Shown here: in pieces, positions 1-14,000 of the stretch | How positions within the stretch are numbered: position 1 is the first letter of the stretch | Layout: every line of letters begins with the position of its first letter | Origin: Asterias rubens | Lineage: Eukaryota; Echinodermata; Asteroidea; Forcipulatida; Asteriidae | Direction: 5' to 3' | Length of the DNA stretch: 64,000 nt | Assembly: GCF_902459465.1 (NCBI RefSeq) | Contig: NC_047066.1 | Location: forward strand, 21,765,047-21,829,046 | The notes under the pieces: generated by a model | The model's input: the letters and a program-made list of their open reading frames with translations, nothing else | The model's database searches: none | Told to the model about the DNA's origin: nothing | Made by a program: the position numbers and the translations under genes

Positions 1-310
1 TTAATAGTGTGTGAATAAGTAGATAATAATAATGCATATTTGTGATTGTTTTGCATATTCATGAATATTTTAATTATCTGTGATATAATTTTTACAAGAT
101 GCTTGCTTTGAGGCTTGCCAGTCAACTTTGATTTTGAAAGATTGTACTGACACCGATTGTCTTTAGCGTGTTAAGATTCAGGTTCCAGCTTAGGTAATCA
201 CTTAGGCTTCACTTAGGCTAATGTGTGCTTTTGGTACAGGGCTTTAGTCGGGTTGACAGATCTTAGTCTCAGTTCTGAGCCCAAGCTGAAGTCATGGTTC
301 CAAGCAAGAC

Positions 311-477
311 ACTGAGGCCCTTTTCAAAACAACGGCTTCAGCTCATTTGGCTTCAGGCTAGCGGTTGTTTTGACAGTTGCTCGTGCTGTATGATACACAC
401 TCAGGGGCTTCAGACGAGAGGACGGAGCCTGAAGCTGAAACCAAAGCCGAAGCCGTAGTTTTGAAAAGGGCCTCAGT
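311..477. mobile_element. Foldback MITE with long terminal inverted repeats
   Basis: Left end ACTGAGGCCCTTTTCAAAAC (311-330) is the reverse complement of the right end (458-477) but for small differences. The arms continue inward through GGCTTCAGC and AGCCTGAAGC. A related inverted structure lies near 57065-57225. No coding capacity. Confidence 0.85.
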
Positions 478-1698
478 AAAACCAAACACATGCCGGAAGG
501 ACAACAATATTCTGGTGCCCATACAAGAAGCTACTTTTCCAACGTTCTATGTCACAGTGTGCAGGACTCCCAACATTTAAAGGTGATCATGATGGGTCTA
601 AAACGATATCCTGAAGATCCGTTTACATTACTTCATGGGTTGTATAAGTACGGGTTTACCATTTTATGTAAGAGTTTGATTGAAATGAACTTTGGATATC
701 TGTAACAACTCTTACCAAATTCTACACTACCACTACAGCAACAAGTAAATAGGTTCAGTTTTATGATAATTTGATCTTCCAAAGAAAGATGGTGAAAATC
801 TAAAAAATAATTAATTAATCAACTCTTGTTTGTTTACATTGCATAATCCTGTTTCAACAGTAGGTCTTTAAACAAGCTACTGCTTTTAACCAATATTTAC
901 ATTACATACTATTAAAGCAACTGTTTCAATCACTTATTCTCATGTAATGTTCTCATGATTTTGCTATAAAGCAGTAAATTACAAACCCTATCATGTTTTG
1001 GGTGTTTTTGCTAGATCCAAATTTCTCAAACCGACACTTTGGTTTTTATTGTCACGCTTTTCTAACACAGAAGGTCTCTATTTTGTTTGTCTTCTAGATG
1101 TAATGTATATTACAAATATTAATGCAAATTATATATTATTGAACTGTTTTGTTATAATCTGAGATATAGTTTTCTTTAACATAGATGTACTATCATGCAG
1201 TTTAGTGCAATTTTAAGGTGGTAGCTTTGTCCTCAATCCATTTTTATGTACTTGTGGTTTTATGTCGTTCTTGTTCAGTGTAGTGCAATATGTTTTTTAT
1301 TTGACGAACTTGCCATAAAAAAAAGAATGAATTAAAAAATTGTGTAGCAATTAAATGACTGATGTTTCATTTTGTATACTTAGAAAGTTGACTTTGATCT
1401 TTAGAGTGTGATTTTTGTAGAGTTAGGAGTGGGTATGCAATATAGGCAAAATATTATCATTTTCACCATCCTTTTGGTTAGAGGTTTGCATGTAAATTTA
1501 TGCAAATTTATGCAAATCTCCCTGCAAGTATACAACAGTGGATGGCACAATGTTCTGAGATCACTCCCTACACGCTCCACACTGCAATGATGATTGTGGG
1601 TGAAGGGACAAAGTAAATTATATAAAAGAAATATTCTGTTTGTATTGGATGAGAAAATAATGTATTTTCATGTCATTTTATGAATTGAAATTTTCTCT
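478..1698. other. AT-rich intergenic DNA, no gene seen
   Basis: Short chance ORFs only. No conserved motif, RNA gene or repeat family was recognised. It lies upstream of TADA2A and could include distal promoter sequence. Confidence 0.6.
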
Positions 1699-1855
1699 GA
1701 TTAAAACCACTGGAGTGTACCTTTAAGGTGGCCAAATATTAAAACCACTGGAATCCACCTTTAATGTGGCTGAATATTGAAATCACTGGAGTGCACCTTT
1801 AAGGTAGGCCAATTTTCAAAACCACCGGAGTGCGCCTTTAAGATGGCCAAATATC
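1699..1855. repeat. 38-bp direct repeat, four copies, upstream of TADA2A
   Basis: Units start near 1701, 1739, 1777 and 1815 with consensus AAAACCACTGGAGTGCACCT followed by TTAAGGTGGCCAAATATT. They end about 170 bp before the inferred TADA2A start codon, so they lie in or next to the promoter or leader. CCAAATAT is only half of a CArG-like site; no factor is claimed. Confidence 0.85.
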
Positions 1856-2022
1856 GCCACATGAGGGCGCTCGACCTGGTAAATGCATTGTGCACATTTC
1901 CGTAAAAATGTGGTCTTTGTGGACGTCACTTTCGTTGTAAAAATGTATATTTTCAAGTAAACCTGTGGCAAGTTTGGATTTTTTAAACCTGGATTCGAAA
2001 TCTTCAGCAAGTTCTATCGGCA

Positions 2023-5000
2023 ATGGGTAAGTATAAGGTAATCTCCGAGTAATTCAGGGGTCGTGAGACTGAATTCAAAATGACTGAATTTTGGGGCGCG
2101 AGACGTAACCGGGTACACAATGATCAATTAACAATGGTCAGACTACGGGCGGGTGCCGGACACGGCTCGCCCCTCGGCAAGTGATGGTGCTCCGGCGCTA
2201 CTTCTAGAACTAAGGCTCCCACGTGAGCTCACAGGGGAGCCTTATAGTTTCTAGGGGTTTCTAGAAGTACCCCGGTGCCAGTCAATTGCACCAATGTCGT
2301 GCACCATTTACGAATTTATATTTATAAACTCATAGTTCATAGTCATACAGCATGATGTATGACGTCAACTGTCCTGACTTAGTTTACAATTTTAGTTTTT
2401 AATTACATTAATTAACATTTACAAGATAATATATAGGCCTAATTAATAATAGTAATTTGAATAAAAATGTATGTAGTTTTGATTTGCCCAAATTGTCAAC
2501 AATTGAATTTCATACAGCTGCACTTCCCCCCCCCCCTTCCCAACCGGATTTACTTTTGGGGGAATATCCCCAGCCAGATCCTCGAGCTCCCATCCATCGG
2601 GGTCTTTAAGGGGATGGTTGGAGCAAACATCTAGCTACATCTACATGTTACCTCCCATGTTTTTACTGGCACCTTGTACAATAAAATGCACAGGCTGCAA
2701 CACTTAGAAATAGAACCGCACATAAGCAGCTATCCTTGGCATACATCCTAACTGAAGGACTATGCCAAGTACTGATGTAGAAGTAGAAGTATTAAAAAGT
2801 ATAAATTCTATTTTTGAAACATTAAATTGATATAAAATATAAAGAAGAATAGATTAATTTAATGTAGCACTAGTAGCAGCATGTGTGGAGGTTGTATTTT
2901 TGTACATCATGAACTATGACTTTATTGAATGACAATATACAAAATGTTTAAAAATCCACTACACTAGGCCTACCATCACTCAGCCACCAACTCCCGGTTG
3001 GTCTTTGAGACATGATCATCACGTAAAAAAATGGCATGCCCTCTGTCTCCCTGGACTGCTACAAATATTCATTCTACCCTCGTACCATCAGGATCTGGAA
3101 TAGATTACCTTAGGTACTGTCGTCAGTGCACCCTCCATCCAAGCATGTAGGCTTGCAGCCCTTCCGGAGATCCGGGTATTGGGCCCGCAAGTTTACGACA
3201 CAGATCCCTCTTGTTGCTCCCTCGAATGTGCAGTGTATATAATGTTCATTATTTTTGTCTTGTCCTACACTTTTATTGCACCACTGGTCACGGCGTCATG
3301 CACAGCACATCATCCCAGTTTAGCTTTCACCAGCTGTAAAGGGATAAGTCCATCAAGTACATGTACCAGCTACAGGGGCATTCCAGGGGTGGAGGGTGCC
3401 CCCCCCCCCCTCATGTTCTCTTTTTTAAACACATTCCTTTCCTCATTGCAGTTTGTACACGGAAGTACGCCCCCCCCCCCCAAAAAAAACCCTCTAATAT
3501 TTCCCATGCAATTCTTAAAAGATACTGACTGCTAATTCCATTAGAATGTATTTAAATTGACTCTGCATTTGTAGCTATCCAGTGTCCATAAAAGGCTCCA
3601 TATTGTGCTTATACTTGACTTATTTGCATACGATGTCCATAATGTGCTTTTCTGCATACAATGTAGTAAAGTCCTTATTCAATTGTGTTTTTAAGTTGAC
3701 AAGTGGTGAATGCAAACTGCTTGATACAATGATACTTAGTGGAGAAATCCCTTTGCTGCGACACTGACAGCTAAAATGCCTTGAAGAATAGGGTGTTTGA
3801 GTCCAATTCATGCATTCCAACTGTTATATAACTAGTCATTGCCTTTGATGTGAAGATTCAGTTATTGTACAGTTGTATGGGTTTTGACAAACAGTATTAT
3901 ATGTGATTCAACCAGAACCCTGCATAACACTATGGGGTCATGGGCTAACGAACAGCATGGTGAGCTATGCAACATCTCCCTGTATTTAAAACCAATGGGG
4001 GACATGAATTTCTGTCATTATGTGCATTGGATTGCAGTGCAGTAGTGTTGGTCTGATAAGGACTGCCACACTGTTGATTTGCCACACCGTGTTTCTGCTC
4101 TGTAGATAGCATGTTATGGAGGACGGTTTGCTCATAACTTGTTTAGTGACTGGCCAGCCAGGACTCTGTATTATACTGGTTTCAACTGGTTTCAACTGGT
4201 TTCAACTGGTTTATGTATTTTACTGGTCTGCAGTGTATGTTGCCACATGGAAGCTTCATACTGAACTACTGTAGCCAGCCAGAAAATTTTAACTGGTCAT
4301 CTTGTGTTTTAACTATAATTTGGCCAGCAGACCAACTGTTGAATTTGGTGAAGTTGGATGAGAATTAGACTTGTTGGTTTTTGTTTTACTTTTAATACAT
4401 TGGAAAAAGTGATGTTTTTTTCTAACTTTTTGCTTAAATTTTGTGTGCATTCCCCCCCCCCCCCATTTCAGAGTAATTTCCATTACGCCTACATCTTGAT
4501 AATTTAAAAATAGTGGGACAACTTTTTAATTCTCTTCCAACAGGTTGATACTTTATTATTATTGACATGTTTTTGTTTGTATATATTTGCTTTATCCACA
4601 GCGTTAGCATTCCACCATGTATCCACCGATATCGACCCACCGTGTCCAGGGTGTTCAACGTACCTGATTGAGCCTTACATCAGATGTATGGTCTGTGGAC
4701 CTACACACCTCAACATATGTCTTCAGGTAGCAGTACATTTAATTTTTGTTAGAAACAGTGATGAAAATCTGAGCAGGTTTACATATCTTTTCATAGGCCT
4801 CCCTGGATATTCTTTTTAAAGCGTGTCTTACAGGCTTTCATTTGCTTGTCTGGAAAATTGTTCTTGTATTTTTAAACAGTCTTCAAGCATAAAGCAGGCA
4901 TTTTTTTCCTGTAGATTTTTAGTTCATTGCAATGCATTGTAAGTCTTTGAAGCAGTGCTAGCCGCTTTTTTGAATATTTGTACCCTTTAACTCACAAATA

Positions 5001-8000
5001 TTATTCCTGATTTGTTTGACCCACCAGTGTTTTTCCAAAGGATGGGAGAACGGCAAACACCACAGCAGCCATGACTATGACATCATCGTAAGTGAATCTT
5101 CAAACCAAATGTATTTCAAACTGAAACGGTTAACAGGAATGGGCCCAATTTCATGGCTCTGCTTACCGCTGAATTCTGCGCTTACGATCACTATTCCCTG
5201 CTTACAGGCAAGCGTTGAATTTCTGTGCTAGCCTTGTAAGCGTAGAATGCCTAGTAACGTGGAGTGTGCACGCGCAAAAGCCATAATTCATCGCTAACAC
5301 GTGTAATACGCTTAAGGTAAGCTTATGTAAGCGCCGATTCTGTGCTTATGGTAAGCAGAGCCATGAAGTTTGGCCTGGATGCTTTGTTTCGGGCAAGAGC
5401 ACCAAGGCATTTCCTTCTTGGTGAAGGGCATCTCCATGGTGAGGAAATTATAAATTTATTTTGGAACATTCAAGGGGCGTCAAGGCCCAGGGGCAGCAGG
5501 CAATTGCCCCCGTAAAGTGTCATGTCTTGGTGACGTTTTATTTCATTAACATTGTTTTGTTTCTTTGCAGCATTCAATATATTAGATCAGACAATGTCAG
5601 TCATTCAATTTATTAGACAATCAGTCATTCAATTTATTAGATCTATATTATACTGCATTTTCTGCTGGCATAGTGAATATATCCCGTATAAAACTATAGA
5701 TGATGTTGAATGATGAGTATCTTGGCTGTGGGTTTGATGCTGACTGGGTACTGTAAAAGGAACCCATCACATGATATCACATACATGTAGAACCTGACAA
5801 TACATCTATCGTATAGTGCATTCCATGGTCATAAAGTAGGAGGGTTGACTGTGTTTTGTGAAGATGCATTTACCACAATGTGTCATAATGCAAACTGTCA
5901 CAGCGCATCTATCACATTAAACAACAATTTATTTATAATTTAATTAAATTATTTGTTTTGGAACATTCAAGGGGCGCTAAGGCCCAGGGGCAACAGGCAA
6001 TTGCCCCCGTAAAGTGTCATGTCTTGGTGGCGTTTTATTTCATTAACATTGTTTTGTTTCATTGCAGCATTCAATTTATTAGATCAATGTTCAAATTTAA
6101 AGAATAATTGTTTTCAAAAAGGTTCAACAAACCCCCAAAACTTTAAGTGCTTTAAAGGAATTTCTAATGCCCTATTACCTTTCAGACAAATGCTTTTCCT
6201 ATTTTGGATCAATCCTGGAGTGCAAAAGATGAGAAGAAACTTCTGGAGGCAATTGCGGATTGTGGAATCGGGAACTGGTAAGTTGCAAATTGCTTCACTT
6301 TTTGAAGTCGATATTCTTTACCCTTATTCCAAATTTAAAATCTTATGAAAATTGTAGTGCCACCCGCTGCTAAAATATAGGATTCACACTTTTTAAAAGG
6401 GGCTTGAATTTTGGAGATAAATCCACCAGACAATGTAACCTATGTTTACATTCAAACCGCCCTCTGTTGACAAAATACTATTTTTACGTCATGTTTCGCC
6501 TGGCAAAGAGTTGCGTAGTCATAGTAAGATTGCGTACACTTTCTAGCTGGCTGCCAAAACACAAAGGTTTTGCCAGGCGGTATGCGCGCGAATCATGTTA
6601 TTGTTTTCTTGTGACGTCGGAGGTCACATCGTCTATCGGTCAACATTTTTACAAGACCATATTCAAAATGAGTTGAACAAGCACTAGGAGAACCCCAACC
6701 CAAGCAATCAGTCAGGGGCTGAAAAACCAATCCACCTGCAAGGCTCTGTTCTTAACCGGGGTCCTCGGAATGAAAGGCAGGGCAAGAAACCACTGAGCCA
6801 ACCTAACATCTCTAGGATGGCAAGGGGTCTTGGGTTCGAGTCCCACCCAAGTAATGAGCCTGTGAATTTTTTTAACAGGACTTGGGAGGTACTCGGCATT
6901 GGAGAACTCTTATGGAAATATATGGACATTATAATTTGCATCATATTATTGCATTTAAATCTCAGATCGGCTTGACTCCGTCTTATATTGCAAATCTTCT
7001 TGTACCTTATGCCCCCTCTCGCACTCTTCGTTCTTCTGCTAAGTCCCTTTATTTAACTATTCCTAGAACTTCCTCATCGTATGGCGATCATGCCTTTTCA
7101 GCTTGTGCTCCTAAACTTTGGAACGCTTTACCTAATAACATCAGGCGCTGTAGTTCTCTTCCATTGTTTAAAAACTTGCTTAAAACTCATTTATTTAAAT
7201 CCTCTTACACTTAGCTCGTTACATGTCTTGACAGTAGATTATTCATTGTATAATTTTGTATTACGTTCTATAGGGCCACTGATTTTCCGCGATCGCGGAA
7301 AACGGACGGAATTCGCGGAATCCGCCCTTTGAAACGGAAAACGGGATTTCAGAAAATTTGATTTTTTTTTTTTTTTTTTTTCTTGACGCCAAAACTATTG
7401 AAATTGCATTCTTTATTAAGATTCTTTTTGTTAAACTAAAAAGGCATCAGAAATCAGACCATTAAAAAGTACGAGATCGTAACCGTGGATCATTCTGTTC
7501 TACTTCACACCATCCTCAATGTTTACACACATGATGTACACACGTTGTTAACATGGTTAAGCGAAGGGCATTATTCGCGGCACGTTTTAAACATTTTTTG
7601 TTCACCCAAATTGCATTTTCTCCCTCTCTTTTACCAACAATAATACACAAACTAGCTTACCTATGATCTATAAGAACACATACAATGTTTTTTCATCTCG
7701 GAAAGGTCTAAAATAAAACCGTAAACTGTCAACATTCTGTCGCCAAAGCGAAAACAAAATGGCTGACATTTTGTTTGTGGATGGAGAATGGTCACGTCCA
7801 TAGACTTGTTCCCAAGTCTTTGATCATGCTGAAACAGCGCCCTCTTGTGGATACACTCCTGTCATTATCCTACAATGTGGCTGATGCAGAGAATCAACTG
7901 CAGTTTTAGACTTGGAATCAAGTCTATCACATCATGTGCATTGATACTGCAGTCACAGTGCAACCTTTTTAGAACAGCAGTATACAAAATAATCCACAAT

Positions 8001-11000
8001 TATAAAAAAAAGTATTTTTTTGAAATTTGTCAGTTCAAATGAACATTTTACGAAGTCAACAGTGCAACTTATCACAAATTGATTTTTATAAGTGTGTCCC
8101 TGGGTATTAAACAACCTTTTATCTAATTAAAAAAAACATGAAACGGAATTTTTTGTGCCTGAAACGGAATTCATGTTTTTGCACTTTTCTGAAACGGAAA
8201 ATCAGTGGCCCTAGTTCTACATTTCTTTTTTGTGGTATGTATTGTTTTTTGTTCTGCGCCTCTGAATAGGGTCTTGTACACTAGATAGATGGCGCATTAT
8301 AAATGCATTATTATTATTATTATTATTATTATAATATTAAGCCTGGTCATTATGTTAATTTACAGGCAAGATGTGGCCAATCAGGTGACAGGACGGAGCA
8401 AGCAAGAATGTGAACAGCACTACACCAAGATGTTCATTGAGAAAACTAATACGCTATTCCCAGGTAGGAACTTCAAGAAACATCGTTAGTAAATTTTAAA
8501 GACAGTGGACACTATTGGTAATTGGCAAAGAGCAGTCTTCTCACTTGGTGTATCTCAACATATGCACAAAATAACAAATCTGTGAAAATTTGAGCTCAAT
8601 TGGTCGTTGAAGTTGCGAGATAATAATGAAAGAAAAAACACTCTTGTCACACTAAGTTGTGTGCGTTTAGATGGCTGATTTCGAGACCTCAAATTCTAAA
8701 TCTGAGGTCTCGAAATCAAATTCGTGGAAAATTTCTTCTTTCTCGAAAACTATGTCAATTCAGAGGGAGCCTTTTCTCACAATGTTTTATACCATCAACC
8801 TCTCCCCATTACTCGTCACCAAGTAAGGTTTTATGCTAATAATTATTTTGAGTAATTACCAATAGTGTCCACAGCCTTTAAATGATATTGGGTTAGACAA
8901 AAACAAATTGACTAGCGCAAGATATGAACCAACGTCCGCCTAGAAAACTTTTTTTTTTTCCAACACCAAATCATTTAAAATTTATCCAGTCAGTTTCCCT
9001 TGTGGTTTGCTATTCAATTTTATGAAAACTAAAAAACTGTGTGTGGCCGAGCGGTCTAGCACACTTAGCTCAAGTTATGATGGTTGAGTCATGGGTTTGA
9101 AGCTGGTCATGAAAAACATGTGTCGATGAGCAAGACATAATTGTACTCATCATCCATGAGTACAAGGGTACCTGCGAGGGTTGCTATTGTTGAACGACTG
9201 TCCGTGCTGTATAGTCGTAAGGAGTGAGATGTTTAGGGTTAAATTCAGAGTTCTTAAGAGATTTTTTAAAACTTGTTATTTTTTTGGCAGACTTTCCGGA
9301 AGAACTGAAACCTGGTCCGTCCAAAGCAATTCCTTGTCGATGTAAGTATTCAGATAACTTTGCAGGCGTGACTTAAAAAAACAGTTTTCCTTTTTTTTTT
9401 TTTCTTGTGCGCTCATTATATCATATTGCAGGCTGGCATAGTGCATCAAATGGTCAGACAGTAGGAGGGTTGACTGTGTACTGTGTATATATGCATTCAC
9501 AACATTAAACCGCATTGCCTGCTGGCATAGTGAATAAATCCCATGTAAAACTATAGATGATGTTGAATGATGAGTATCTTGGCTGTGGGTTTGATGCTGA
9601 CTGGGTACTGTAAAAGGCACCCATCACATGATATCACATACATGTAGAACCTGACAATACATCTATTGTATTTTAGTTTTCCTTTTTTTTCTTTCTTTGG
9701 TGTTTCTCAGCTGTGCTACACAAAACCTTGTGTTTTTACAAACAGCCCTGCGTAGATCTCTTGATGTGAGCACACTGTGTGGTGTCAGTCTTGAACACCG
9801 CACCACTACCCTTCCCCCCCCCCCTTAAAAAAACATGATTCATTTGAAGTGGAGTGCGTCCTAATACTTGCATTTTGTTACACATGTACCAAGGCACCTA
9901 CAAGTTTTTAACAAACATGTGCACAGAGCATTTACATTTGAGTAACCAATCAGCATTATTTTCCAGCGCTTTCCTTCCATGGAATGTTGATGGCGAGGTA
10001 ACGATACAGTGCGCTGCCAATGGTAGTAAGCTTGCTACTCTATTTTGACATTTTGCATTGATTTTGTGGTTTAGAAAATTTCTAATATACTATATATCTA
10101 ACATGAGATTTCATTGGTTGTTTAAGTGAGTGAGGATCCCGTACGACCAATCAGAGATTCCCAGAGAATGTTGGATATGGCTGGCTACCAACCTGCACGT
10201 GGGGACTTCAACACGGTATGTTTGTTATTGTTTATGGTAGACTGTTTATTTGTTAACAATTTTAGTTAACTTTTTGATCGATATTATACCGCATTTTCTG
10301 CTGGCGTAGTGAATATATCCCGTATAAAACTATAGATGATATTGAATGATGAGTATCTTGGCTGTGGGTTTGATGCTGACTGGGTGCTGTAAAAGGCACC
10401 CATCACATGATATCACATACATGTAGAACCTGACAATACATCTATCGTATAGTGCATTCCATGGTCATAAAGTAGGAGGGTTGACTGTGTTCTGTGAAGA
10501 TGCATTCACCACAATGTGTCATAATGCAAACTGTCACAGTGCATCTATCACATTAAACAATGTGGATTGTATTGAATGGTCAAATAGTAGGAGGGTTGAC
10601 TGTGCTTTGTTCACCAAGTTCACTGCATGATACAATATTGCAGGCTGGCATAGTGCATCTATCATTCAGAACTATTGGTTGTTACTGAATGGTCAGACAG
10701 TAGGAGGGTTGACTGTAGACTGTGTTTATGTATTTATGATGTTATTCTGCATTGCCTGCTGGCATAGTGCATATATATACAATGTATCACATTATAAGTT
10801 ATCTCACAAGCGCGAGTGGAAAACTTCTGCGTCCTATATCCAACGAGGGGGGCAGACGTATTTCCACGAGCGCACGTGTGATAACGTATTTATCTTCAAG
10901 CAAACTTGGCGCGTGACATAGAACACACAAGACGCAGATAGTGATATTAGCCGTGCAATATAGGTTTATATCACCATCATTCTGCGAATCTGATTGGAGG

Positions 11001-14000
11001 ATTAGCACGTACTTGAAGACAAAAAACTATAAAGATAATGTTGAATGATGAATATTTGTCTCTGTTTGATGCTGACTGGGTACCGTAAAAGGCACCCATC
11101 ACGTGATATCATAAAAAAAGCTGACAACACATCTATTGTATAGTGCATCCCATGGTCAGAAAGTAGGAGGGTTGACTGTGTACTGTATGTATGCATTTAC
11201 CAAGTAATTCCACCATGCACGCTGGCACAGTGCCCTAACCACATATGGCAATGTGGATTTTATGAAATGGTCGGACAGTAGGAGGTTTGACTGTGTATTT
11301 TTATAATACTATACTGCATGATCTGTCATTTTTAATCAATGTGGATGATATTATTGTTTGTGTTTTATCATACATCAATGAGTGCTTAAAGGGGCTGTGT
11401 CGCCATGATCAAGAATGGCTGTACATGAAATTATGAACTGTCACTCATTAACTGCATGTGTGTTTGCTCAGCGTAGATATGAGGCAGAAGGAAGGCATGT
11501 TTGTAGTAACTGGGGTAAGGCCGAGTCACACTGCGGCGATTACGAAAAAGAGAACCCATTCTATTGGTTGAGTTGCTCCACGCAGAATACGCATACGCTC
11601 ATTCAACCAATAGAATGCCTTCTCTTTGCGTTGTGATTGTTTTCGTTTTCACTGCAGTGTGACTCTGCAGCCTTTAGATAGAGTTGATGTCATGCCACAA
11701 ACCTGATCCTTTAAAGACTATTGGTAATTGTCAAAGACCAGTCTTCTCACTTGGTGTATATCAACATATGCATAAAATAACAAAGCTGTGAACATTTGAG
11801 CTCGATTGGTCGTCAGAGTTGCGAGATAACTATGAAAGAAAAAATACCCTTGTCACATGAAGTTGTGTGCTTTTAGATGCTTGATTTTGAGACCTCAAAT
11901 TCTAAACTTGAGGTCTCAAAATCAAATTCGTAGAAAATTACTTCTTTCTCGTAAACTATGTCGCTTCATCGGGAGCCGCTTCTCACAACCATCAACCTCT
12001 CCCCATTACTCGTTACCAAGTGAGGTTTTATGCTGATAATTATTTTGAGTAATTACTAATATTGACCACTGCCCCTTTAATCACTGCATACTTGCTTCCT
12101 GCAGGAATATGATAATTATGCGGAGTGGGATTTGAGAGATATCTACTTCCATAATGAGGAAGATGAACTGTTAACCGGTAAGTGGAAAACCAAAGGTGTA
12201 AGCACGAAGAAGCCATTCAGAATAGTCAATGTTAGGACTTGCCCTTTTAATGTGCAAGGTTACATTGTCTTAAAGACGCTGGACACTATTGGTTTATTTG
12301 TCGAAGACCAGTCTTCTCACTTGGTGTATCTCAACATATACATAAAATAACAAACCTGTGAACATTTTAGCTCAATCGGTCGTTGAAGTTGCGAGATAAC
12401 AATGAAAGAAAAAACACCCTTGTCACACAAAGTTGTGTGCTTTTAGATGGTTGATTTCGAGACCTCAAATTCTAAACTTGAGGTCTCGAAATCAAATTCC
12501 TGGAAAATTACTTCTTTCTCAAAAACTATGGCACTTCAGAGTGAGCCGTTTCTCACAATGTTTTATACCATCAACCTCTCCCCACTACTCGTCACCAAGA
12601 AAGGATTTATGCCAATAAATATTTTGAGTAATTACCAATAGTGTCCACTGCCTTTAAACAGATTCAGGAAAAACAGTGAAAAACCACATGTTTTCACTGA
12701 TTTTAAACAGTCAGATTTCAGACTCACAAGATCAAACTGTTTCAAGTTTTCTTTTCTTCACTTTGACCATCTTTTATTATTGTTTTTTTTTTTTTTTTTA
12801 CTTCTCGCCACAAATTCTAAAATATTACTCGCACAAAAGAGAACAATTAAAATGTCAAATGGATATAGAGAAGGCACTGGACTTGAGGAGGAAATGTTAA
12901 ATGTCAAACAATTTTTTTAAATTTTGGACAAGCAATTGACACAGGAAAGTTGCAAGGAAATCATAAACTGCATTTTTTTCTGCAAATCTGTGAACAATTA
13001 TTTTCAATCTTTTCAATGTTGTGCACACCCTTTAAAGCCAGTGGACACTTTTAGTAAACAGTGTTGTCCAAGGCCCACACTTTGTGTATCACAACTTATC
13101 AAGAGAAGTCTTTCACCATTACCTTCTGTAAACCCTGTGAGTTATTTGTAAATCTGTGAACTTTAATTTTTTTTCTGTTCCGAAAGTGTATAATGGCTTT
13201 TACAGGTTTAACCAATCATGAAATGCTGGAATATCTCATATTTAATTAATATTTGGTGTCTCCATTTATGTTTCTACCTAGAATTAAAATTTGCTGCCGT
13301 CGACATCCATCAGTCCAGGAAAAAGGGACGACAGAGAAGAAAAAAGTAAGTCAAGTCTTTGTTGTTTGGTTTTATTCCAATCCATAGTCTGGAAATAAAC
13401 TAAGGCCATGGCCTCCGTTGCTTGTTTCTCAGCTATTCACTAATTGCAGGCTGGCAAAGTTTGAAACATCTATTATTCAAAACAATGTTGATGATATTGA
13501 ATAGTCAAACTGTAGGAAGGTTGACTTTGTACTTAATCTTCAGGTAAACTTAAATCCTCAACTCTTATTTGTCAATCCAGAGAAACGAGATTGTGATATT
13601 AACCTATCGACCTATATTGCACTGCCGAGGAGTGAGTTCTTATTGTTCTCAAAGTTTTGAAAGATGGTCTAGGCATGATTAAGGTATATTGATTGTCTCT
13701 AAAGACACAAAAGCAAGATTTTGTTTTCACTCAAGTTTTTTGTCCAATTATTCTGAGAGGCGTATCATCATGGAGCATTTTTTCATAACGCTGTAATCCT
13801 GCCACTGCTGCCAAAAGATCCCAAAAAAGTACTCTGTTGGCCCTTTGATATACATACCATTCAGATTGGTGTCCACGCACGAGTTGTACCACCAGCCTCC
13901 CTTGTGACGTACTGCGCAGTTGACGTCAGGTTTCAAATCATTCTCATTGTCTCGTGTAGAGAACTTCATACCTAAGTGCCATCCCAGGGCGTTCCCAGCG

